The notes beneath the pieces were generated by a model. The model was not told where the DNA came from, ran no database searches, and saw nothing but the letters and a program-made list of their open reading frames with translations. The translations under genes were made by a program, and so were the position numbers. Source: Saccopteryx bilineata (lineage: Eukaryota; Chordata; Mammalia; Chiroptera; Emballonuridae). From it: 64,000 nt of DNA. This document shows positions 56,053-64,000 of the stretch, in pieces; position 1 is the first letter of the stretch; every line of letters starts with the position of its first letter. The stretch covers positions 57,801,809 through 57,865,808 of the forward strand of contig NC_089494.1 in the NCBI RefSeq assembly GCF_036850765.1, in the 5' to 3' direction.

Positions 56053-56589
56053 CGCTCATCCAGAGACATTCTTGTCATTAAAAAGGAATAGAATTGAAAA
56101 CACTTTTCCTGTTACCACAGTCTTGGGAACAACATGAAGCACTCAGTAGCAAGATAAAAATGACCGGGCTCACAGATAGAAAAGGAAGATGTTTTTGTTC
56201 AGTATGTCACAAGTTTTAGGATATTTTTTTCAATGGTTTGGAAGGAAGCACCATCTATTTAACAATCAATGGACAGAAAAAAGGTGTCTGCTGAAGGTGA
56301 ATTTTAAGGTGTATAAATGGAGAGTAAAAATAAATATTCTGCTGTGTGGAGTCCCCAAACAGACCAATTTAGGTGCAACAGAGAAGGGAGAATTGGCAGA
56401 TCCAGGAAAAAGAGGTGGAGACTGGACCAAAACAGATAGTGTCACAGTAGCCATATCCAGTTAAGAGATTTTGCCAGCTCTTTTGGGAGAAAAATTGTAA
56501 AATAATCAGAATCCCAGTACATGCCTTCCTAGTAGGCTACATATGATTTTGCTGAATTATTATACATAGTAAAATTGTATATACTGAAA
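56053..56589. other. unassigned non-coding sequence
   Basis: A 91-codon frame at 56,189-56,464 has no known domain. Confidence 0.45.
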
Positions 56590-56922
56590 AAATAGAACAG
56601 CTGACCCTGGAACAACATGGGCTTGAACTGTGCAGGTACACTTCTCTGTGGATTGTTTTCAGTAAATACCTGTACCTGTACTGTTTCCACCTAGAGTAGG
56701 AAGTCTGTGGATATAGCAGCTTGACTGCATGCATAGGTCTACGCCATTTTATATAGCGGACTTGAGCATCCGTGTTTTTCGGTATCTGTGTGGGGTCCTG
56801 AAACCAATCCACCATGGTTACCAAGGGACTACTAAGCAACTTCGGGAGTCAAAATTATACACAGACTTTTACTTAGGGGATCAGCACCCCTTACCCACCA
56901 GGTTGTTAGAAGGTCAACTGTA
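56590..56922. mobile_element. Tigger-like DNA transposon (MER type), diverged
   Basis: Left end cagctgaccctggaacaaca and right end gttgttagaaggtcaactg are inverted. TA follows the right end. The interior is non-coding. Confidence 0.65.
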
Positions 56923-57216
56923 TACGAATCAGAGAGTGTTCCAGGGTGGTTAAAAGATGAAAAGTATGTATGGGAACTAAATTATCAATAAAGCAAATAG
57001 AAATATAAAGATATTTGGAAAGCAGATAGACTTATATGTAATGTTACCTGGCTCTAAGTCTTTTATTTATTTTAATTTATGTTACCTTTAAATATGTATT
57101 CTCTATGTCATATACCTCCAATATATAAGATTTGGTAAATTCATTCATCCTTCCAAAGGTTTCTGTCACTAAGAATATTTCAGTTGCTGCTAACCATGCC
57201 TCTCCTGTGTACTTGA
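56923..57216. other. unassigned non-coding sequence
   Basis: Nothing recognised. Confidence 0.5.
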
Positions 57217-57232
57217 TAATCTGTTACTGCAG

Positions 57233-57622
57233 GCCCTGGCCAGTTGGCTCAGCGGTAGAGCGTCGGCCTAGCGTGCGGAGGACCCAGGTTCCATTCCCGG
57301 CCAGGGCACACAGGAGAAGCGCCCATTTGCTTCTCCACCCCTCCGCCGCGCTTTCCTCTCTGTCTCTCTCTTCCCCTCCCGCAGCCAAGGCTCCATTGGA
57401 GCAAAGATGGCCCGGGCGCTGGGGATGGCTCTGTGGCCTCTGCCTCAGGCGCTAGAGTGGCTCTGGTCGCAACATGGCGACGCCCAGGATGGGCAGAGCA
57501 TCGCCCCTGGTGGGCGTGCCGGGTGGATCCTGGTCGGGCGCATGCAGGAGTCTGTCTGACTGTCTTTCCCTGTTTCCAGCTTCAGAAAAATGAAAAAAAA
57601 GAAAAAAGAAAAGAAAAGAAAA
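57233..57622 (+). mobile_element. SINE-A copy 12
   Basis: Perfect 15-bp TSD aatctgttactgcag at 57,218-57,232 and 57,623-57,637. One internal unit. Confidence 0.95.
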
Positions 57623-57637
57623 AATCTGTTACTGCAG

Positions 57638-58305
57638 GATTATGGTCAGACACAAGTCTGCTCCAGAAGTAGATTGCTCCTGATGAAAGACTCAGAACTT
57701 GATTTGATGTAAGAAGCAAGGTGGTATATATTTTCTCCCTTTTCTTAAATAAGGAAATAAAGAATTATACACGGACACACACGGACACACACACACACAC
57801 ACAATATCAAGGTTGAAGTCCCTCCTCTCCTATGACATTGCATGTTTTATAACAACATATCTTGAACGTTCATGTATTTTCCAGTCCTCTACCCTCAATT
57901 ATAGGTTTTACATCAGTCTGGGTGCCATTGGAAGATAAGCAGAGTTTGAATAAAAAAAATATAAATGTGCACCCAACTGGCAGAAGAATGCTTAACCAAC
58001 AAAGTGAATACAATAGTAATCCACCAATAACATCCACTCCACCATCTCCTCACTATCCATTGTTGCTCCCTGCTCTTCATGTTTTTTTCTGTCCAGTTTA
58101 TATTTCAGTGTCCACCATTATAATGATCCAATAAAATATCTTCAATTTCTGCATTCCTTTCTCTGATTGGCTGAATTTCAACCAGGTAAGAACCCAACTG
58201 TCTCACCTTCCCTTGTCCTGAATCTGAGCAGCTGAACATTGATGGTAAAAATTCCATATTGGCCTTCACTCTATCTTCGGAATCTTAGTCCTCAAAAATG
58301 CCTTA
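57638..58305. other. unassigned, with a (CA)n
   Basis: acac-rich run at about 57,774-57,802. The rest has no recognised feature. Confidence 0.45.
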
Positions 58306-58480
58306 TACAGTGTGTTCGTATAGTCATGGTGCACTTTTGACCCGTCACAGGAAAGGAACAAAAGACGACAGAAATGTGAAATCTTCACCAAATAAAAGGA
58401 AACCCTCCCTCCATTGGGCAGCATGTGCACATGCGCAGATGATGACGTAACACCGTGTATACAGTTATGCCAGTCGAGAT

Positions 58481-58765
58481 GTGGACAGTACAGAGGAAAA
58501 AGTTCAGTGTGTTCTGTGGCTTGCTAAATTCGAATCCGTGACCAAAGTACAATGTGAATATCGGCGCGTTTATAATGAAGCGCCACCACATAGGAATAAC
58601 ATTACTCGGTGGGATAAGCAGTTGAAGGAAACCGGCAGTTTGGTGGAGAAACCCCATTCTGGTAGGCCATCAGTCAGTGATGAGTCTGTAGAGGCTATAC
58701 GGGATAGCTACCTAAGGAGCCCTAAGAAATCTGTGCGTGAGCCCACATCAAACTGCACTGAATAG
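58481..58765 (+). pseudogene. mariner transposase N-terminal fragment
   Basis: 94 codons open, containing the DNA-binding region (NEAPPHRNNITRWDKQLKET) and GRPSVSDESVEAIRDSYL. Translation ends at a TAG just after EPTSNCTE, inside the sequence shared with the 3' end. The catalytic region is missing. The residues from KFESVTKVQ to SVREPTS agree with the copy at 29,125 at all but one position that I can see, so both copies descend from the same deleted parent. It cannot transpose by itself, though a full-length relative elsewhere could move it. Confidence 0.85.
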
Positions 58766-58861
58766 GTATGAAACTGGGAGAGTTTTCCTTTTATTTGGTG
58801 CAGATTTCACATTTCTATCATCTTTTGTTGCTTTCCTGTGACCGGTCAAAAGTGCACCATG

Positions 58862-59261
58862 GGCCCTGGCCGGTTGGCTCAGCGGTAGAGCTTCGGCCTG
58901 GCGTGCGGGGGACCCGGGTTCGATTCCTGGCCAGGGCACATAGGAGAAGTGCCCATTTGCTTCTCCACTCCCACCCCCTCCTTCCTCTCTGTCTCTCTCT
59001 TCCCCTCCCGCAGCCAAGGCTCCATTGGAGCAAAGATAGCCCAGGTGCTGGGGATGGCTCCTTGGCCTCTGCCCCAGGCCCTAGAGTGGCTCTGGTCGCG
59101 GCAGAGCGACCCCCCAGAGGGGCAGAGCATCGCCCCCTGGTGGGCAGAGCGTCGCCCCCGGTGGGCGTGCCGGGTGGATCCCGGTCGGGCGCATGCGGGA
59201 GTCTGTCTGACTGTCTCTCCCCATTTCCAGCTTCAGAAAAATACAAAAAAAAAAAAAAAAA
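58862..59261 (+). mobile_element. SINE-A copy 13, nested in mariner
   Basis: TSD tgcaccatg at 58,853-58,861 and 59,262-59,270, made from the mariner terminal repeat. Two internal units. Younger than the mariner. Confidence 0.95.
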
Positions 59262-59499
59262 TGCACCATGACTTTACGAACACACTGCATACAAGCCATC
59301 ATACTCTTTTTCCTGAAGCTTTGTTTTTAGCTCTCAAAAATACTATTTAATACTTCTTCTTCATCATCGATCAGCTACTTCACACCACTTAAAAAATCTC
59401 AGCTAATAATCTGGTTTAATTCTTTGTTAAGAAAATAGAAGTCATCAAACGGGGACTTCTTGCTTTCCACCTTTATCCATGTACAAACCTGGACTCCCC

Positions 59500-60290
59500 T
59501 CCGTTTCGATGCCTGACACCTGCTCCGGATCCCAGCTGCTCTAGCCACCCAAGGACTTTGCTCCCTGAGCTATCCCCGCTCTCCTGCGTTATTAACCACA
59601 CCCTCTCTCCGGGATCATTTCCAGTAATATACTAACATGGTCTGGTGATGTCCATTCTGAAAACCCCTCCTTGATCTTATCATCATCTTTGCAGCTACTG
59701 TACATTTCTCTGCTTTCATAGCAAAATATCTCTGTCTCCTCACTTCCTATTACTTCTACAGGATTCTTTAACCAGGCCACCCAAACTGCTCTTGTTAAGT
59801 ACCATAGCTGTTCTCAGTGACCTCCACGTGGCTAAATGTGCACACCTTTCTATCCACATCTTGTTTTACCTTTTAGCTGCATTTGACAAGTTCACTACTT
59901 TTTCCTTGAAACAGTTAATTATCTTTCTTTTCTTTTTCTTTTGGTGCCCTAACTGGGGATTGAACTGCATCAGGATAATTCTCCAACCAACTAAGCCATC
60001 TGGCCAGGTCTCAATTACTTGCTTGATTTCTGGGAGATCACACCCTCATGATTTTCCTTCTATCTCTCTGACTCACCTCTTCATAGGTCCACATCTACCA
60101 ACTTCTAAATGTTGGGATGCTGTAGCTTTCATCCGGGGCCCCAGATGCTATTTTATTCTAAGTAATCCCTCTAGTCTAAACCCCTTCTTTGTGCTATAGG
60201 CATGTTTTTCAACTTTCTACACAGCATCTCCATTTAAATATTTCACAGGCATTCAAACTTAACACATATAAGACTGAACTCAATGATTTG
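59500..60290 (+). repeat. L2/CR1-like LINE ORF2 fragment, interrupted by SINE-D
   Basis: The plus strand has ctcagtgacctccacgtggctaaatg and tagctgcatttgacaagttcac, the degraded reverse-transcriptase AFD region of L2-type LINEs. Many stops. SINE-D at 59,918-60,008. Confidence 0.6.
59918..60008 (-). mobile_element. SINE-D copy 6 (antisense, truncated)
   Basis: Plus strand reads ggggattgaactgcatcagg then aaccaactaagccatctggcc, a head complement. Confidence 0.7.
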
Positions 60291-60291
60291 T

Positions 60292-60677
60292 GTGGCTTTA
60301 TTTAATTTTCTTTTCTTTTTTTTGAGAGGAGGGGAGGCAGAGAGTCAGATTCTCACATACACTCCAACCAGGATCCACCTGGCAAGCCCACTAGGGGGTG
60401 ATGCTCTGCCCACCTGGGGCCATTGCTCTGTTGTTCTGCAATTGAGTCATTTTTTAGCACCTGAGGTGTAGGCCATGGAGCTATCTTCAATGTCTGAGGC
60501 CAACTCGCTTGAACCAATTGAGCCACGGCTTTGGGAGGAGAAGAAAGAGAGAGAGAAGGGAAAGGGAGAGGGATGGAGAAGCTGATGACTGCTTCTCCTG
60601 TGTGCCCTGACCGGAAATCAAACCCAGGACATCCACATGCTGGGTCAACTCTCTACCACTGAGCCAACTGTCCAGGG
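60292..60677 (-). mobile_element. SINE-A copy 14 (antisense), diverged
   Basis: Head complement ccactgagccaactgtccagggc at the right. caatgatttg on both sides (60,281-60,290 and from 60,679) is the TSD. Many substitutions mark it as one of the oldest SINE-A copies here. Confidence 0.88.
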
Positions 60678-60905
60678 CCAATGATTTGTTTTAACTCAAT
60701 AATTTTTATCTTATCAAACCTCTAGGGTTTATTATCTTGATAAATGATACCGTATTCCACTTAATTGCTCAAGTCATAATTCTCACTTCTCATATGTAAT
60801 GAATTAAGTACTACTGTTTTTACTTTCAAAATATAGCTAAGATATCAGTGTGAAGTTGCCATGTCTCTCTTCTCTCACTGGAAATCATTAAAAAACAATA
60901 AGAAG
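60678..60905. other. unassigned non-coding sequence
   Basis: Nothing recognised. Confidence 0.5.
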
Positions 60906-61237
60906 GCCCTGGCCAGTGGCCTATGGACGTCCTGGGTTTCATTCCCAGTCAGGGAACACAGGAGAAGCAACCATATGCTTCTCCATCTCTCCCCTTTGCT
61001 CTTCTCTCTCTGTTCTTCTCCCTCAGCCAGGCTCAACTGGTACAAGCATGGCACTGGGTGCTGAGGATGGCTCAATTAGTAATGAGCATCAGCCTCAGGC
61101 ACTAAAAGTAGCTCGGTACCTGAGTATTAGCCCTAGACAGGGTTGGTGGGTGGATCCCAGTCGGGGTACATGCAGAGTCTACCTCACTATCTCCCCTCCT
61201 TTCACCTAAAAAATAAATAAATAAAAAATAAAATAAA
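60906..61237 (+). mobile_element. SINE-A copy 15, diverged and deleted
   Basis: Head gccctggccagtggcctatg lacks most of the A-box region. TSD acaataagaag on both sides. (aaat)n-like tail. Confidence 0.85.
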
Positions 61238-61410
61238 TACAATAAGAAGTATAAAAGAAAACAAGGAAGAAAGAAAAAAGAACAGAAAAAAAGAAAAGGA
61301 AAAAAATAAAGAGAAAAGGAAGGAAGGAGGGAAGTAAGAAAGGAAGGAAGAGAGGAGGGAAGGAAGAAAGGAAGGAACAAAAGCAGGAGGGAAGTGAGAA
61401 AGGAAGGAAG
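61238..61410 (+). repeat. impure (GGAA)n microsatellite
   Basis: Purine-rich run after the SINE-A tail; antisense poly-Phe/Leu/Ser frames are artefacts. Confidence 0.93.
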
Positions 61411-61813
61411 GTTACATATTTTATAAACTAAGGAAAGAGCTAAAATTTCAAACCACAAAACAAGTGGAATGATTCCTTCAAAGCAGGGAAAGCACGCAGA
61501 ATTGCACTCAGTGAACATGGAGAGAGGGTCCGTGGATATAAATCTTAGAGACAGCAAAGAATGTTTCTTAAATATGAAAAGTCAATCTTTATTTCCAAAA
61601 TCAAAATCCATTGTTTATAATAGTTGGTACAAGGTACACGTGCTGGCCATGAGAACATCGCTGGATCTGATTTGGTTCTAAGCAGCTGGGTAGGGTAGAA
61701 AGGTCTAAATGAGGAAATAGGTAGACAACTATACTGCTCACAGAAATTAGGGAATATTTCAGAATGAATATGAACTGATAAAAAAAAGAAGCATTTGCTT
61801 ATTTTTATTAAAC
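61411..61813. other. unassigned non-coding sequence
   Basis: Nothing recognised. Confidence 0.5.
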
Positions 61814-61822
61814 AAGAACATC

Positions 61823-62161
61823 GCCTGACCAGGCGGTGGCGCAGTGGATAGAGTGTGGGACTGGGATGCGGAGGACCCAGGTTTGAGACCCCAAGGTCGC
61901 CAGCTTGAGCGTAGGCTCATCTGGTTTGAGCAAGGCTCACCAGCTTGGACTCAAGGTCGCTGGCTTGAGCAAGGGGCTACTCGGTCTGCTGAAGGCCCAC
62001 GATCAAGGCACATATGAGAAAGCAATCAATGAACAACTAAGGTGTCGCAACGAAAAACTAATGATTGATGCTTCTTATCGCTCCGTTCTCGTCTGTCCGT
62101 CTAACCCTCTCTCTGACTGTCTGAATCTGTAAAAAAAAAAAAAAAAAGAAAAAAAAGAAAA
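61823..62161 (+). mobile_element. SINE-B copy 12
   Basis: TSD aagaacatc at 61,814-61,822 and 62,162-62,170. Complete body, A-rich tail. Confidence 0.94.
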
Positions 62162-62386
62162 AAGAACATCAGAAAAGCAAACAAGTCAAAGAAAGTTGTT
62201 TGATTATGCAAATGAGATGCAAAACCTACTTTTATTTGATTAGTGAAAATGCACTATACAAAAGACTGAAAGTACTGGAGTTCCCTGATCCCCTAATTTT
62301 TGTGAGCAGTGTATATTTACAGAAAGCAGTCTGTCTCTACTGGCAGAGCTAGAAAAAAAACTTCATTGTGAAAATTTCCTTTCTCT

Positions 62387-62575
62387 TGCCTGATGGATGG
62401 TAGCACAGTGAATAAAGTGTCAGCCTGGAATGCTGAGGTTGCCAGTTCAAATCTCTGGGCTTGTCTGTTCAAGTCACATACGGGAAGCAACTGCTATGAG
62501 TTGATACTTTATGCTCCAATCCCTCCTAATTTTTTTTCTCTCTCTCCTCTCTCTAAAATCAGTAAACAAAAATAT
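62387..62575 (+). mobile_element. SINE-C copy 13 (sense), diverged
   Basis: Head gcctgatggatggtagcacag, ctgggcttgtctgttcaagtcac, ctct run and A-rich tail. Confidence 0.8.
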
Positions 62576-62612
62576 TTTCTAAAACTTCAACACTTAAAAT
62601 TAACACAAAATA

Positions 62613-62992
62613 GCCCTGGCCGGTTGGCTCAGTGGTAGAGCGTCGGCCTGATGTGCAGGAGTCCCACGTTCGATTCCCGGCCAGGGCACACAGGAGAAGC
62701 ACCCATCTGCTTCTCCACCCCTCCCCCTCTCCTTCCTCTCTGTCTCTCTCTTCCCCTCCCGTAGCCGAGGCTCCCTTGGAGCAAAGATGGCCCGGGCACT
62801 GAGGATGGCTCTGTGGCCTCTACCTCAGGCGCTAGAGTGGCTCTGGATGCAACAGAGCGATGCCCCAGAGGGGCAGAGCATCGCCCCCTGGTGGGCGTGC
62901 CGGGTGGATCCCGGTCGGGCGCATGCGGGAGTCTGTCTGACTGCCTCCCTGTTTCCAGCTTCGGAAAAATGCAAAAAAATAATAATAATAAT
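62613..62992 (+). mobile_element. SINE-A copy 16
   Basis: TSD acaaaatag on both sides (left ends 62,613; right 62,993-63,001). One internal unit, (aat)n tail. Confidence 0.94.
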
Positions 62993-63149
62993 ACAAAATA
63001 GTATGAAATGCAAGCTATAATAAAAAAAAAAGAAAAGAACCAGCTAGTCAATAACTGGTCCTAGTCCTTCCAACCCATGAACCTCTTGCAAGTAGTGGTA
63101 TGGGAAAAATCCAGCTGCTTCAGCGATCAGTAATCAAAAAGGAATGTGC

Positions 63150-63412
63150 AGATTGATCTGGCGGTGACACAGTGAATAGAGTGATGGCCTGGGATGCTGA
63201 GGACCCAGGTTTGAAACCCTGAGGTCATGTAGGGTTGCTGGCTTGAGCCCAGAGGTCACTGGCTTGAGCAATGGGTCACTGGCTAAGGTGGAGCACCCCC
63301 CACTTCCTACCCCCGTCAAGGCACATATGAGAAAGCAATCAATGAACAACGAAGAATTGGTGTATCTCATCTCTCTCCCTTCCTGCCTGTCTCTCTCTCA
63401 TGCACACATGGG
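63150..63412 (+). mobile_element. SINE-B copy 13, diverged
   Basis: Head gatctggcggtgacacagtg, ggtcactggcttgagc units, gagaaagcaatcaatgaac and a CT-rich end. Confidence 0.82.
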
Positions 63413-64000
63413 CTAAAAAACAGGGGGTGGAGGTGCAATGTGCACAATAGCCATACAAAGATGCTACACAAAGAAAAAGAAGAAGGAACATAGGGTTGAT
63501 AAAGTACATTGACCGGAAAAGTATTTCCAAAGAGTAGCTGAAAATTATGATCAAACATTCTGTCATGAATCTTAAAATCAGAATGAAAGAATCTTCTCTG
63601 TGAGAGAAAAACCTAAAGCAGAGATAGGAGAGGTGGTGGATCATGTGTTAACACAGAAAGCAGAAATGAGATGCGAGCTGAGAGTGCACATGAAAGAGTG
63701 GAAGAAAAATAAAACAGTCACAGAAATGAGAGCAAAATGGGAAGGGATATATAGATAAATAGACACTTGGGAAAAAAGTTATATTCCCTGTTTTAACAAT
63801 AAGGATTGTCTCATTCATGACATTATTCAGATGTGCTATAACTAGGTAAATGCAATTTGCCAAAATGACTCCAGAAGAGACAGAAAGCCCAAATGGACCA
63901 ATTACCACAGAAGAAATAAAGTAGTGAAAAACCTAATTTTCTTTTTGATAAAAAGCGTCAGGCCCAGAGTTTTCCCAGGGAATTCATAAGGAAACAGATA
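63413..64000. other. unassigned non-coding sequence
   Basis: Nothing recognised to the window end. Confidence 0.5.

Larger units (their letters stand above)
58308..59287 (+). mobile_element. internally deleted mariner copy 2, both ends present, split by SINE-A
   Basis: Begins after TA with cagtgtgttcgtatagtcat and ends actttacgaacacactg. The inverted terminal repeats match over roughly 80 bp (gtgcacttttgacc, aaatgtgaaatct, aataaaaggaaa). SINE-A at 58,862-59,261 interrupts the right repeat. Without it the element is about 580 bp, against about 1.3 kb for a full mariner. Confidence 0.92.

Overview
This window is mammalian nuclear DNA and almost certainly comes from a bat. It is AT-rich, contains one CpG island, and is packed with ancient mammalian repeats (L2, MIR, MLT1/MLT2 LTRs, L1M). 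On top of these lie lineage-specific tRNA-derived SINEs whose heads read gccctggccggttggctcag or cctgaccaggcggtggcgca, plus non-autonomous hAT and mariner DNA transposons with clean target-site duplications (TSDs). From memory these SINE types resemble those of horseshoe-bat-like (rhinolophoid) genomes; that is inference. I see no bacterial gene, operon or CRISPR array. No open reading frame in the window encodes a complete, recognisable host protein.

Layout. 1-38 kb is intron-like or intergenic DNA filled with nested repeats. About 39.13-40.33 kb is a CpG island that looks like a promoter. On the minus strand it holds a strong splice donor at 39,644/39,643, and 1.3 kb downstream (38,345-38,206) there is a well-formed splice acceptor with a 140-nt candidate second exon. 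On the plus strand there is a weaker donor at 40,317/40,318. So a minus-strand gene whose body lies to the left, possibly with a divergent plus transcript, is the simplest reading; I cannot name the gene. 40.4-64 kb is again repeat-rich non-coding DNA.

I use four labels for the SINEs. SINE-A is about 390-400 bp with a tRNA-Ala-like head. SINE-B is about 320-400 bp. SINE-C is about 160-230 bp and SINE-D about 150-200 bp. Many copies are bounded by TSDs of 8-18 bp that I matched by eye. They show layered insertion: SINE in SINE, SINE in hAT in L1, SINE in L1 in MLT1, and a class-II solo LTR in SINE-B inside an older LTR-like unit. DNA transposons include two hAT MITE families, a third longer hAT, an unclassified TIR element, Tigger/pogo-type MITEs and two copies of one internally deleted mariner that retain the transposase DNA-binding region. 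There is also a minus-strand U6 snRNA retropseudogene with a TSD.

No new multi-gene system is visible. The points most worth a second look are the internally deleted mariner family, the splice-acceptor-like tract carried by every well-preserved SINE-A together with the opposite strand biases of SINE-A and SINE-C, the CpG-island promoter with its candidate exons, a SINE-A tandem that shares one target site three times, and a Tigger-derived MITE that still carries the acidic end of a transposase-like frame.
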